A stretch of 64,000 nucleotides of DNA from Mitsuaria sp. GD03876 (GCF_029840635.1 NZ_JAOCCU010000009.1:62001-126000); one strand, 5' to 3'; counted from the first letter of the stretch, positions 40,449 through 51,275 are shown. Numbers and translations are program-made. The notes: generated from the letters alone by a model not told the origin.

Positions 40449-41108
40449 TCACTTCGGCTGCTTGACGATGCGCAGGTAGGGCTTGGGCGCCTTCCAGCCT
40501 TCGGGGTAGATCGTCTTGGCTTCGTCGTCCGACACCGAGCCCGCGATGATCACGTCGTCGCCCTGCTTCCAGTTCACCGGCGTGGCCACGCGGTGCTTGG
40601 CGGTCAGCTGCAGCGAGTCCAGCACGCGCAGGATCTCGTCGAAGTTGCGGCCCGTGGTCATCGGGTAGGTCAGCATCAGCTTGATCTTCTTGTCCGGACC
40701 GACGATGAACACCGAGCGCACCGTCGCGTTCGTCGCCGCGGTGCGGCCGTCCGAGCCGCCCGCTTCGTCGGCCGGCAGCATGTTGTAGAGCTTGGCCACG
40801 TTCAGGTCGGTGTCGCCGATCATCGGGTACTTCACCTCGGCGCCCTGCGTCTCCTGGATGTCGGCGGCCCACTTGCTGTGGTTCTCGACCGGGTCGATCG
40901 ACAGGCCGATCAGCTTGGCGTTGCGCTGGGTGAATTCAGGCTCGATGCGCGCCATGTAGCCCAGTTCCGTCGTGCACACCGGGGTGAAGTCCTTGGGATG
41001 CGAGAACAGGATGGCCCAGCTGTCGCCGATCCAGTTGTGGAAGTCGATTTCCCCTTGCGTGGTCTTGGCGGTGAAGTTCGGGGCGGTGTCGTTGATGCGC
41101 AGAGACAT
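40449..41108 (-). CDS. 1-Cys peroxiredoxin (Prx6 type)
   Basis: A 219-residue thiol peroxidase: catalytic motif HPKDFTPVCTTELG with peroxidatic Cys near residue 45, LIGLSIDPVENHSKW and the long C-terminal Prx6 domain (LTAKHRVATPVNWKQGDDVIIAGSV). It reduces peroxides in the cytoplasm. The ATG at 41108 fits the family N-terminus (MSLRINDTAPNF). Confidence 0.95.
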   Translation of the reverse strand: MSLRINDTAPNFTAKTTQGEIDFHNWIGDSWAILFSHPKDFTPVCTTELGYMARIEPEFTQRNAKLIGLSIDPVENHSKWAADIQETQGAEVKYPMIGDTDLNVAKLYNMLPADEAGGSDGRTAATNATVRSVFIVGPDKKIKLMLTYPMTTGRNFDEILRVLDSLQLTAKHRVATPVNWKQGDDVIIAGSVSDDEAKTIYPEGWKAPKPYLRIVKQPK

Positions 41109-41203
41109 GGTGGGCTCCAAGGTTGAAGGGTCGAGTCTGCCCAATGGCTTTACTCGACCCGCGACTTTACTCATGCGCCGGCCGCATGTGGCCGGCGATG
41201 GCC

Positions 41204-41875
41204 TCACTGTCCCAAGGTCCAGTTCACGCCGGCGGTCCACCAGCCTTCCTTCGGTCCGCGGCCGGTCGCCGAGGCCCGCGCGAAGCTCAGATCGAGCGAC
41301 AGGCGCTCGTTGACGTCGTGTCGCAGGCCGAGCCGGGACATCGGCCGGAGCCCGTCGTGGAAATGCTCGACGAGCAGCTGCCATCCGGCGACCATCTGCC
41401 ACTCGACGGCGATGCCGCGCTGGGTGCGGTCCTCGCCGCCGCGGACGAAGGCGCGGCCCAGGTTCAGGTGCAGGGCGAGGTCGTCGCGCGGCGTCCAGCT
41501 CAGCGGCACCAGCAGCGAGCGCTGCGACCGCGGGGCCTGGTCTTGCCAGCTGAGCGCGCCGACCAGCCCGATGGCGAGCCGGGGCCGCAGGTCGGTGGCC
41601 CACTTCAGCTGCACCGCGTGGGCGTGGAGGTTGGGCACGGGCTGGGCGGTCTCGCGGTCGGCGTTGATCTCGGCTTCGACGCCCAGGACGTAGCAGCCCA
41701 GGCCGGCGTGCTGGCGCTGGCGCCGGTCGAGGTTGGAGCGCTCGGCCCAGAGCTCGAGGTTGCACTGGCCGGGCACGGCGATGACGGCGTCGTCGACGGC
41801 GTGGTGACCGCCGGCGGCCAGGCAGGACAGTGGCAGCAGCAGGCCGGTCAGCAGGACCAGCAGGACGAGGGGCAT
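41204..41875 (-). CDS. Secreted beta-rich hypothetical protein (outer-membrane-like)
   Basis: A 223-residue protein with a signal peptide (MPLVLLVLLTGLLLPLSCLA) and alternating amphipathic strands (LRPRLAIGLVGALSW, DDLALHLNLGRAFV, RLSLDLSFARAS) ending AGVNWTLGQ, suggesting a small beta-barrel. Strong AGGAG precedes the ATG. Function unknown. The interval 41876-42050 upstream holds nothing I can support. Confidence 0.7.
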   Translation of the reverse strand: MPLVLLVLLTGLLLPLSCLAAGGHHAVDDAVIAVPGQCNLELWAERSNLDRRQRQHAGLGCYVLGVEAEINADRETAQPVPNLHAHAVQLKWATDLRPRLAIGLVGALSWQDQAPRSQRSLLVPLSWTPRDDLALHLNLGRAFVRGGEDRTQRGIAVEWQMVAGWQLLVEHFHDGLRPMSRLGLRHDVNERLSLDLSFARASATGRGPKEGWWTAGVNWTLGQ

Positions 41876-42066
41876 GAACAGTCTCCTGGCGACCAGTGTG
41901 GTCGCCGAAGGGGACTGAGTGATGACGGTGGGGGAGAAGGGCGCGATCGACGGGTGGGGGCGTCGGGCGCGGACAACAGGTGCCAAGTTCCCGGCCGCTG
42001 GAATGCCCCTGTGGTCATCTGAAAATCGATCGCGAAGGGCGCGCAGGCCGATAGACTTCGCATCCC

Positions 42067-42128
42067 CGCCCCAGGCTGCCCCCCGTCCTAATACATCGTG
42101 GATGGGCTGTGCCCCTGGGGCGTTTTTT
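42067..42128 (+). terminator. Leader terminator/attenuator before the NYN gene
   Basis: CGCCCCAGG (42067-42075) pairs with CCTGGGGCG (42114-42122), directly followed by TTTTTT (42123-42128). A TAGACT -10 lies at 42052-42057, so transcription would meet this hairpin within about 65 nt, before the NYN start at 42151. It can make a short RNA or attenuate the gene. Confidence 0.6.
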
Positions 42129-42150
42129 CTCCGAAGTGCGGGAGATCCTC

Positions 42151-42873
42151 ATGCCGACGGCGATCCTTATCGACGGTGCGTTCTTCGTGAAGCGGTTTCG
42201 CGCTTTGGAGCCGGGCAATGCGCACGATGCCGAGCGAGCGGCCGATTGCGCGTTCAGGTGGGCGCTTGCCCATCTCGTCGAACGAGGACGGGGGCGCGGC
42301 AAGCGCTTCCGGGAGCTCTTCCGCATTTATTTCTACGATTGCCCACCGCTGATGAAGCGACTGCAGAACCCGATCTCTGGGAAAGGCATCAACTTCTCGA
42401 CAAGCTCGGAGGCCCTGTTTCGTATCCAACTCCACGAGCGGCTGAAGACGAAGCGCAAGATGGCGCTTCGATTGGGGCATCTGGCTTCTGACTCTGTCTG
42501 GACGATCAAGCCCGAGGCGATCCAGGCCCTCCTCAAGCGAAAGATCCGGTCGGACGATCTCACGGAAGGCGATGTCGTTCCTCACCTTCGCCAAAAGGGC
42601 GTCGATATGAACATCGGCGTTGACATCGTGACGCTCGCGCTGCGAAAGCAGGTCGATCAGATCGTTCTTGTGTCCGGCGACTCTGACTTTGTTCCGGCCG
42701 CCAAGTTGGCCCGCCGCGAAGGCGTTGACTTCATCCTCGATCCGATGTGGCAGCCCGTTTCGGCCAACCTCCAGGAACACATCGATGGCCTTCGCTCGAC
42801 CGCTCGTCGCCGCGAGCGGCGTGACGGCGAGGACGCCAGACGGCCGGAGTCCGTTCTTGAAGAAGCGGCCTGA
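42151..42873 (+). CDS. NYN-domain (LabA/DUF88) putative ribonuclease
   Basis: A 240-residue protein with the PIN-like NYN fold: acidic residues in ILIDGAFFVKR, in QKGVDMNIGVDIVTLAL and in VLVSGDSDFVPAA are the expected metal ligands. The C-terminus is basic and Arg-rich. Base composition is lower in GC than in the flanks, suggesting acquisition. NYN proteins act on RNA in several settings; the target is unknown. Start at 42151 follows GGGAGA; a longer form from 42109 would begin inside the leader hairpin. Confidence 0.85.
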   Translation: MPTAILIDGAFFVKRFRALEPGNAHDAERAADCAFRWALAHLVERGRGRGKRFRELFRIYFYDCPPLMKRLQNPISGKGINFSTSSEALFRIQLHERLKTKRKMALRLGHLASDSVWTIKPEAIQALLKRKIRSDDLTEGDVVPHLRQKGVDMNIGVDIVTLALRKQVDQIVLVSGDSDFVPAAKLARREGVDFILDPMWQPVSANLQEHIDGLRSTARRRERRDGEDARRPESVLEEAA

Positions 42874-42901
42874 TCCGAACGGCCCGGGTCCCTCAGAAAA
42901 G

Positions 42902-45217
<2,316 letters not shown>

Positions 45218-45226
45218 CCCTGGACA

Positions 45227-45260
45227 GGGCCGCCGCCCGGGAGGGCGCGCGGCCCTTTTT
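45227..45260 (+). terminator. katG terminator
   Basis: GGGCCGC (45227-45233) and GCGGCCC (45249-45255) followed by TTTTT (45256-45260), 10 nt after the katG stop. Confidence 0.85.
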
Positions 45261-45275
45261 CCGTCCGAAAAGACC

Positions 45276-45352
45276 GTAGGCAAATTGGCTACGGTGTAGG
45301 CAATCTGGCTACGACGTAGGCGACTTGCCTACAATGTGGGCAAATTGCCTAC
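45276..45352 (+). promoter_or_regulatory. Four 17-bp palindromic operators at exact 20-bp spacing
   Basis: Units at 45276-45292, 45296-45312, 45316-45332 and 45336-45352. The best unit reads GTAGGCAAATTGCCTAC in form (fourth unit has one G for A at position 3); units 1 and 2 have one degenerate arm. A TACAAT -10 at 45330-45335 lies in the junction of units 3 and 4, so bound protein would block the promoter. The last unit ends 9 bp before the ATG of the next gene. Confidence 0.85.
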
Positions 45353-45361
45353 ACACGAGCC

Positions 45362-45967
45362 ATGAACGAACTGCAGCTCACCGAGATCTTTGGCAGCGTC
45401 GGACGCTTCCGGGTCCTACGGGCGCTGTTCTCCGAACCTGAGCGCGGATTCGGACAGCGCGAACTGGCTGCCGAAGCCGGCACGGACGCGGGAAGCGTCG
45501 CCCGCTGGCTCAGACGCTGGGCCAGCACCGGACTGGTCGTCCGCCGGGAAACGGCAGGGGTGCCGCGGTACTCGGCGAGTGCCGATCCCACGCTGATGCC
45601 ACTGGTGCAGTTGATGCAGCAGGACAGCGCGCTGGCGCGGGCGTTGCGCGAGGCCCTTGAACCCTTGAAGGGCATTCAGGCGGCCGTCGTGTTTGGATCG
45701 GTCGCTCGCGGCGAAGCCGGCGCTGGCAGCGACATCGACGTGCTGGTGCTCGGAACTTTGTCCGAACTCAAGCTCAATGTGGTGTTGAAGCCTGTGGGGC
45801 GGGCGCTTCGCCGCGAGGTGCGCGCCACGGTTTCTACGATCGCCTCCTTTCAGGAACAACTTCGTGGCGGGGAGAGCTTCGCGCAGGACATCGTGCGAGG
45901 GCCGCGAATTCCCTTGATCGGAGAGTTCGATGCTGAAGTCCTTTCGGGAGCTGGCCGCCCAGCCTGA
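45362..45967 (+). CDS. Winged-helix protein fused to a MNT-type nucleotidyltransferase domain
   Basis: A 201-residue protein. The N-terminal part is a winged helix (GSVGRFRVLRALFSEPERGFGQRELAAEAG; SVARWLRRWASTGLV). The C-terminal part is a minimal nucleotidyltransferase with VVFGSVARGEAGAGSDIDVLVLG, keeping the GS and DxD residues. There is no clear ribosome site and the leader would be about 20 nt. The four palindromes upstream are probably its own operators. It overlaps the next gene by 38 nt. MNT domains are often the antitoxin or AMPylating part of HEPN-MNT modules, so a toxin-antitoxin-like or defence role is possible. Function not known. Confidence 0.8.
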   Translation: MNELQLTEIFGSVGRFRVLRALFSEPERGFGQRELAAEAGTDAGSVARWLRRWASTGLVVRRETAGVPRYSASADPTLMPLVQLMQQDSALARALREALEPLKGIQAAVVFGSVARGEAGAGSDIDVLVLGTLSELKLNVVLKPVGRALRREVRATVSTIASFQEQLRGGESFAQDIVRGPRIPLIGEFDAEVLSGAGRPA

Positions 45968-46196
45968 TGCGCCGCTCCGCGCGATCGCGGTGAACGCGCG
46001 CGATGCCATCCAGTGGCTCGGGCAGGCCCAGACCAAACTGCGGGACGCCCGCCATCCGGCGATCTCGAACGGCACCCGGATGGATGCCTCCTGGGATGAT
46101 GAGGCGATGGCGTGGGTCGTCCCGTTCCTCGATGACGTTGCCGCATGGTTCGAGAAGAATCACCGCGGGCTGTTGCAACGCGGCCTCGCACGCTGA
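45930..46196 (+). CDS. Small partner protein of the winged-helix/nucleotidyltransferase gene
   Basis: An 88-residue mainly helical protein (RAIAVNARDAIQWLGQAQTKLRDARH; WVVPFLDDVAAWFEKNHRGLLQRGL). It overlaps the upstream gene in another frame, which implies coupled translation. It does not show the canonical HEPN R-x4-6-H motif with certainty, although RDARH and EKNHRG are basic/His-rich. I recognise no family. Confidence 0.65.
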   Translation: MLKSFRELAAQPDAPLRAIAVNARDAIQWLGQAQTKLRDARHPAISNGTRMDASWDDEAMAWVVPFLDDVAAWFEKNHRGLLQRGLAR

Positions 46197-46200
46197 CCTT

Positions 46201-46217
46201 TGGAACGTTTCGTTCCA
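46201..46217. repeat. 17-bp palindrome TGGAACGTTTCGTTCCA
   Basis: Perfect 7-bp arms around TTT, 4 nt after the stop of the small partner gene and 33 nt before the CAP-domain gene. It is followed by GAATTCTTT, so it could be a weak terminator or an operator of the downstream gene. Confidence 0.45.
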
Positions 46218-46250
46218 GAATTCTTTCGAGTCGTTTCCTAAGATGTCCAG

Positions 46251-46901
46251 ATGGACGTCACTTCCAACAAGCCGGCCCACCGGCATTTCCCCATGGCCAC
46301 GATTGCCGCCGCCCTCCTGGCGCTCGGACTGGGCGCGTGCGGCGGCGGAGGCGGCGATGCGCCCGCCGCCGGCGGCACACCGGTCTCCACGCCTCCTCCC
46401 GCCGCCTCTTCCCCGACCGATCCCAGCCAGCCCGCGCCGACGAATCCGCCGGTCGTCGCCGGCACCTGCGACCTGCCCAACTTCAAGCAGGAACTGTTGG
46501 ACCGCATCAACGCGCTGCGCGCCTCGGGCGCGACCTGCGGCAGCACGAACTACCCGGCCGTGGCCCCGGTCGTCTGGAACGACAAGCTCACGCAAGCCGC
46601 CGACGGCCACGCGCTCGACATGGCCACGAAGAACTACTTCGAGCACGACAGCCAGGACGGCCGCACCTTCGTCGACCGCATCAACGCGGTCAACTACGGC
46701 TGGAGCGCCGTCGGCGAGAACATCGCCGCCGGCCAGACCACCGTCGCCTCGGTGATGACCTCCTGGCGCAACAGCGCCGGGCACTGCGCCAACCTGATGT
46801 CGGCCAACTTCGTCGACATGGGCGTCGCCTGCCGCCCGGCGGCCTCCTCGGCCAACGCCTACAGCAAGTACTGGGTCATGGACCTGGGCAAGCCGCGCTG
46901 A
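46251..46901 (+). CDS. CAP-domain (SCP/PR-1) lipoprotein
   Basis: A 216-residue protein. The hydrophobic segment ends in the lipobox LGLGAC followed by a Gly run, then a Pro/Ser linker. The CAP domain contains LLDRINALRASG, WNDKLTQAADGHALDMATKNYFEHDS, GENIAAGQ and SWRNSAGHCANLMSANFVDMGVAC, with the conserved His and Glu residues. Probably outer-membrane anchored. Function in bacteria unknown. Confidence 0.9.
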   Translation: MDVTSNKPAHRHFPMATIAAALLALGLGACGGGGGDAPAAGGTPVSTPPPAASSPTDPSQPAPTNPPVVAGTCDLPNFKQELLDRINALRASGATCGSTNYPAVAPVVWNDKLTQAADGHALDMATKNYFEHDSQDGRTFVDRINAVNYGWSAVGENIAAGQTTVASVMTSWRNSAGHCANLMSANFVDMGVACRPAASSANAYSKYWVMDLGKPR

Positions 46902-46943
46902 CGCGGCCGGACCCGCCCGGCCCGGCCCGCCGCGACGCCGCCT

Positions 46944-47765
46944 TCAGCCCTTCGCGTAGCGCGGCGCCGGCACGCTGGCCGACAGCCCGCCGAACATCGC
47001 CCGGCGCGCGCCGTCGAAGGCCTGCCACTGCGACTCGTCGCTCAACGCCGGGATCGTGATCAGCTCGCCCCGGTCGAAGCCGACCAGCGAGGCATCGACC
47101 ATGTCCTCGGCGCTCATCACGATCTCCTGCGGCAGGTGCTCGACCGGCCGGCCGCCGATGGCCCAGAAGTCGGTCGCGGTGGCGCCCGGCAGCACCGCCT
47201 GCACGCGCAAGCCCTGCCCGCCGAGCTCATGCTGCAGCGACTGGCTGAACGCGACGACGAAGGCCTTGCTGCCGCCGTAGACGCCGTTCAACAGCTCCGG
47301 CGCGATCGCCACGATGCTGGCGACGTTGATCACCGCCCCGCGCCCGCGGGCCACGAAGCCGGGCACCGCCGCGTAGGTCAGCCGCGTCAGCGCGGTGACG
47401 TTCAGCTCGACCATCTGCGTCATCCGCTCGACGTCGCTCTCCAGCAGCGGCGTGTGCGTGCCGATGCCGGCGTTGTTCACCAGCAGCGTGATGCTGGCGT
47501 CCTCGCGCAGCTTGTCCTCGACGCGCCGGCGCTGGGCGGCGTCGCCGAGGTCGGCGTCCAGCACCTCCACCGCGCGGCCATGCTCATTCGCCAGGCGCGC
47601 GGCCAGGGCGGTCAGGCGATCGCGCTGGCGGGCGACGAGGATCAGGTCATGGCCGCGCCGGGCGAGCCGGTCGGCGTAGATGGCGCCGATGCCGGTCGAG
47701 GCGCCGGTGATCAGCGCGGTGCCCGGGCGGGCGGAAGCGGTGGCGGAGACAGGGGTCGCGGTCAT
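46944..47765 (-). CDS. Short-chain dehydrogenase (classical SDR)
   Basis: A 273-residue protein with TGASTGIGAIYADRLARRGHDL, NNAGIG, and the catalytic Ser and YGGSK (YxxxK). AAGGAA precedes the ATG at 47765. Divergent from the DJ-1/AraC regulator. Substrate unknown. Confidence 0.9.
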   Translation of the reverse strand: MTATPVSATASARPGTALITGASTGIGAIYADRLARRGHDLILVARQRDRLTALAARLANEHGRAVEVLDADLGDAAQRRRVEDKLREDASITLLVNNAGIGTHTPLLESDVERMTQMVELNVTALTRLTYAAVPGFVARGRGAVINVASIVAIAPELLNGVYGGSKAFVVAFSQSLQHELGGQGLRVQAVLPGATATDFWAIGGRPVEHLPQEIVMSAEDMVDASLVGFDRGELITIPALSDESQWQAFDGARRAMFGGLSASVPAPRYAKG

Positions 47766-47902
47766 GGAGATTCCTTCGGTCCGGTGGACGCAAGTGGCTG
47801 AAAGTGCGTTCATGGTAGGAATCAGGTCGGATGGCGTAAATGACGTAGAGGGTTATGATTCGTGCCATCGACGTTCACCGACGACCGGAATCCGGACACC
47901 TC

Positions 47903-48850
47903 ATGCATCGCATCGGCTACGTGCTCAACGAGGGCTTCCAACTGCTGGCACTGGGCACCCAGGCGGCGTTCGAGTACGCCAACTTCGTCACTGGCCAGCC
48001 CTTCTATGAGATCGCCTGCTACACGCCGGGCGGCGGCGAGGTGCGCTCATCGATGGGCGTGAGCGTGTCGGCCAGGCCCCTCACCGCTGCGACGCGGGCC
48101 GACACCTGGATCGTGGCCGGCGTGTCGGAGCCGGTCGAGATGCCGGCCCCTGAGGAGGTCCTGCAGTTCCTGCGCCGCGCCGACCGGCATGCGCGCCGCA
48201 TCGCCGGCATCTGCACCGGCGGGTTCGTGCTGGCCGACGCGGGACTGCTCGACGGCCGGCGCGCCACGACCCACTGGCATTTCGCGCGTGCGATGAAGGA
48301 ACGCCATCCGTCGATCGACGTCGACAGCGACCGCATCTTCATCGTCGACGGCCCGGTGTGGACCTCGGCCGGGATGACGGCGGGGCTGGACCTGGCGCTG
48401 GCGATGGTGGAGAAGGACCTGGGCGAGGAGATCGCCCGGTCGGTGGCGCACAAGTTGGTGATGCAGCAGCGGCGCAGCGGCGGCCAGTCGCAGCATTCGG
48501 AGATGCTGGACCTCGCGCCCAGGTCGGACCGCATCCAGCAGGCGCTCGCCTATGCGCGGGCCAACCTCGCCCGGCCCTTGTCGGTCGAGGAGCTGGCGGA
48601 GGTGGCGGCCTTGAGCCCGCGGCAGTTCAGCCGGGTGTTCTCGGCGGAGACCGGCGTGCCGCCGGCCAAGGCGGTCGAGGGCCTGCGGCTGGAAGCGGCC
48701 CGGCTGATGATCGAGCAGAGCCGCCATTCGCTCGAGGTGGTGGCCCGAGAGGTGGGCTTTCGCGACCGGCGTCACCTGCGCGAGGTCTACGTGAAGCACT
48801 TCGGTGTCGCGCCGCAGGCCGCGCGCCGGGGAGCTCGCGCGGCTCAATGA
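47903..48850 (+). CDS. AraC-family regulator with DJ-1/PfpI domain
   Basis: A 315-residue GATase1-like regulator: N-terminal DJ-1/PfpI domain with the elbow Cys in AGICTGGFVLADAGLL, then an AraC DNA-binding domain (LSVEELAEVAALSPRQFSRVFSAETG; HSLEVVAREVGFRDRRHLREVYVKHFG). I rejected ATG 47855 because it falls inside a TATGAT -10 (47854-47859); 47903 follows it properly. The divergent SDR gene is a likely target. Confidence 0.92.
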   Translation: MHRIGYVLNEGFQLLALGTQAAFEYANFVTGQPFYEIACYTPGGGEVRSSMGVSVSARPLTAATRADTWIVAGVSEPVEMPAPEEVLQFLRRADRHARRIAGICTGGFVLADAGLLDGRRATTHWHFARAMKERHPSIDVDSDRIFIVDGPVWTSAGMTAGLDLALAMVEKDLGEEIARSVAHKLVMQQRRSGGQSQHSEMLDLAPRSDRIQQALAYARANLARPLSVEELAEVAALSPRQFSRVFSAETGVPPAKAVEGLRLEAARLMIEQSRHSLEVVAREVGFRDRRHLREVYVKHFGVAPQAARRGARAAQ

Positions 48851-49440
48851 GATGCGTCGGGCGCTGACGGCGAGCGCCGGCGCGCGGCCGCGCTCCATCG
48901 CCCCGCCAGGTGGAGCGCGCGCGTCGCGAGCAGGCCGGCCATCCCTCCGGCGACAAGCATGCCCGCCGCGTGCACCGCCACCACCAGGAGCGCCAGCGGG
49001 AGCGAGCCGGAGGCGGTGATCTCCCGCCCCACCGTCGCGCCGAGGCACAACGGCGCCAGCGCCGGCAGCAGCATCATCCCGGCGCCGTGCGCCGTCGCGG
49101 CGACGAAGGACCAGGCGCCCAGTCCCCAGCCGGTGAGCCGCGCGCTTGAAGCCGTCGTCCGCCGGCGCGCATGACGGACCCCGATGACGACGAGTCCGGC
49201 GACCGCGAGGAGCGCCAGCCAGGTCCGTCCGTGCTCGAGGCCCTGGGCGATCGCGACGGCGGTGAGTCCGACCGACAGCAGGTGCCCCGCCGCGATCGGC
49301 GCGAGCGCGCGCAGCATCCGCCGTGAGCCGGCGTCGCCGCGCATCGCGAGCGCGACGGCGGGCCCCCAGCCCGCCGCCGGGTTCAGGCCGTGCAGCGCGC
49401 CGGCACCGGCCACGGCGATCCAGGGCCAGAGCGTGTCCAT
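48844..49440 (-). CDS. Polytopic membrane protein, UreH/NicO-like
   Basis: A 198-residue protein with about six hydrophobic segments and family-like motifs ALHGLNPAAGWG, APIAAGHLLSVG and ATAHGAGMMLLPAL. Similar proteins are related to nickel/cobalt or sulfite-type transporters, but the substrate is unproven. The 3' end overlaps the convergent AraC gene by 7 nt. Confidence 0.7.
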   Translation of the reverse strand: MDTLWPWIAVAGAGALHGLNPAAGWGPAVALAMRGDAGSRRMLRALAPIAAGHLLSVGLTAVAIAQGLEHGRTWLALLAVAGLVVIGVRHARRRTTASSARLTGWGLGAWSFVAATAHGAGMMLLPALAPLCLGATVGREITASGSLPLALLVVAVHAAGMLVAGGMAGLLATRALHLAGRWSAAARRRSPSAPDASH

Positions 49441-49491
49441 GAGCGCCTCCGTGGTCCGGTCTCGTCGTCGAGAGCGTGGTCGGTCGTGGCG

Positions 49492-50361
49492 TCAGTCGTG
49501 GGACGCGCAGCAACCGCTGCTGGCGCTGGGCACCCCCACGGCGCTCGAAGCGCTCGAAGCGCCCGAAGCGCCCGATGCGCTCGATGCGCCAGACGCGACC
49601 GACGCCGGCGTCGGCGTCGGCGCCTCGGCCTGGTCGTACCGGTCGTGATGCTTCACCCACGCCATCGTGTACGGCAGTGCGTCCTCGTCGCGGCCTTCGG
49701 GCAGCAGGTCCATGAAGCGATAGGTGTGCATCATCAGTTCGACCCCGCGCCCGAAGGTCGAGTAGGTCAGGTGGACCGTCCCGTCGTCGTCCTTGGCGAA
49801 CACGCTGATGCCGGGCGCTTCCTCCTGCGGGAAGGGCTGCATCGTGAAGTTGTAGAAGACGTCGCCGCGGGCGCGCTCCTCGTCGGTGAACGAGACGTGG
49901 AAGTCGCGGTTGAAGTCGTTGCCGAAGGAGGAGACCCAGTCGAAGCGCCAGCCCATGCGGGCCTTGAACCGCGCCAGGTCCGCCAGCGGCGCCCGCGACA
50001 CCGCCACGAAGGCGACGCCGCGCGCCGCGAGGTGCGGCAGCGCCGGGTCCGTGTGGTCCGCCATGAACGAGCAGCTCTTGCAGGCCGCCTCCCAGCCCGG
50101 CGCGAACATCAGGTGTTGCAGCACCAGCCGGCGGTGCGGGCCGAACAGCTCGCCCAACCGGCGCGGGCCGGCCGCGGTGTCGAAGACGTAGTCCTTGTCG
50201 ATGCGCACCCACGGCAGCGCGCCGCGCTCGCGGGCGACCTGGTCGCCCAGGCGCGTCAGTTCCTTCTCGCGGGCCAGCAGCCGCTTGCGTTCGGCGATCC
50301 AGCGATCGCGGGAGACCACCTCGTGGCGGGCGAGGACTTGGGGATCGGTCGGGCTGTTCAT
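49492..50361 (-). CDS. DUF899 thioredoxin-like protein
   Basis: A 289-residue protein of the DUF899 family: HEVVSRDRWIAERKRLLAREKELTR at the N-terminus, LFGPHRRLVLQHLMFAP, CKSCSFMADH and FHVSFTDEERARGDVFYNF. The fold is thioredoxin-like with CKSC in the usual redox position. The C-terminus is an Ala/Ser/Gly repeat tail ending in GCCASHD, encoded by 9-bp repeats. Confidence 0.88.
   Translation of the reverse strand: MNSPTDPQVLARHEVVSRDRWIAERKRLLAREKELTRLGDQVARERGALPWVRIDKDYVFDTAAGPRRLGELFGPHRRLVLQHLMFAPGWEAACKSCSFMADHTDPALPHLAARGVAFVAVSRAPLADLARFKARMGWRFDWVSSFGNDFNRDFHVSFTDEERARGDVFYNFTMQPFPQEEAPGISVFAKDDDGTVHLTYSTFGRGVELMMHTYRFMDLLPEGRDEDALPYTMAWVKHHDRYDQAEAPTPTPASVASGASSASGASGASSASSAVGVPSASSGCCASHD
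49541..49594. repeat. Six 9-bp units (GCGCTCGAA and variants) in the DUF899 gene
   Basis: Units drift between GCGCTCGAA, GCGCCCGAA, GCGCCCGAT and GCGCTCGAT, encoding the Ser/Ala/Gly tail on the minus strand. Frame-neutral. Confidence 0.85.
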
Positions 50362-50520
50362 GTCGAGCTCCAGAAGCAGAGGGGAGTGAGGGTTCGGGAA
50401 ACGCGGGCGTGAGGACGCCCATCGCCGCGGCGCCGGAGCGCGCGGACGGGATCGAAGGACAGGGGAATGCGGGGGAGAAAGGCGGCGGGGAAGGGCGCCG
50501 TCGCGGGACGGCGCCGTGCC

Positions 50521-51231
50521 TCAGGCGCGCGCCGGGCGCTTGACCGCGCGCAGCTTGCCGCTGCCGCCTCCGCCGCAATAGAACAGGTCGGCGCCATCGG
50601 ACTCGAGGCCGCTGACGCCGACGTTGTCGGGCATCGCCAGGCGCTCGATCACCTGGCCGTCCCGCGGGTCGACGCGGCGCAGCTCGCTCTCGTCGCCTTC
50701 CCAGGTGGCGTGCCAGAGTTCGCCGTCGACCCAGGTGACGCCGGTGACGAACCGGTTGGACTCGATCGTGCGGCGCACCGCGCCGGTCTCGGGATCGATC
50801 TGGACGATCTTGCGGTCGCGGTACTGGCCGACCCACAGGCTGCCTTCGGCCCAGGTCAGGCCCGAGTCGCTGCCCTGGCCGGACGGCGCCGGGATGGAGC
50901 CGACGACCTGGCCGCTGGCGGGATCGATCTTGTCGATGCGCGACTCCGCGATCTGGTACAGGTGGCGCCCGTCGAAGGCGGTGCCCGCGTCCGCGGCACA
51001 GGGCAGCGTGCGCCGCACCTCGCCGCTGGCCGGGTCGATCGCCAGCAGGCCCAGCGCCGTCGCGGCCCAGACGCGGTCGCCGTCATGGCTGACGCCGTGC
51101 ACGGCGGGGGCGCCGGGGTAGGGGCCGTACTCGCGGACGACCTCGGCGGGCCGGGCTTCCGGCAGTCCCTCGTTGGAGGCCATGCGCGCCTGGGCATGCG
51201 GGTCGCAGGCGGTGGAATCGGAACAGGACAT
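50521..51231 (-). CDS. Beta-propeller protein (SMP-30/virginiamycin-B-lyase-like)
   Basis: A 236-residue protein with repeated blades of the form DPASGEVRRTL, DPASGQVVGSI, DPETGAVRRTI, DPRDGQVIERL and W-rich connectors. No signal peptide; the N-terminus is Cys-containing (MSCSDSTACD). AAGGAGAG precedes the ATG. It lies 44 nt downstream of an HTH regulator gene and is probably cotranscribed with it. Ligand unknown. Confidence 0.8.
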   Translation of the reverse strand: MSCSDSTACDPHAQARMASNEGLPEARPAEVVREYGPYPGAPAVHGVSHDGDRVWAATALGLLAIDPASGEVRRTLPCAADAGTAFDGRHLYQIAESRIDKIDPASGQVVGSIPAPSGQGSDSGLTWAEGSLWVGQYRDRKIVQIDPETGAVRRTIESNRFVTGVTWVDGELWHATWEGDESELRRVDPRDGQVIERLAMPDNVGVSGLESDGADLFYCGGGGSGKLRAVKRPARA

Positions 51232-51275
51232 CGCTCTCTCCTTGGCGGCGAAACCCTCGCCGCATGGACCGCAAT

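Noticed and set aside
45276-45352. CRISPR array
   Set aside because: The repeats are 17-bp palindromes with constant 3-bp gaps and no spacers; they are better read as operators.
47855-47902. Earlier ATG (47855) as start of the DJ-1/AraC regulator
   Set aside because: It lies inside a TATGAT -10 element and has no proper ribosome-site spacing; 47903 gives the family N-terminus.
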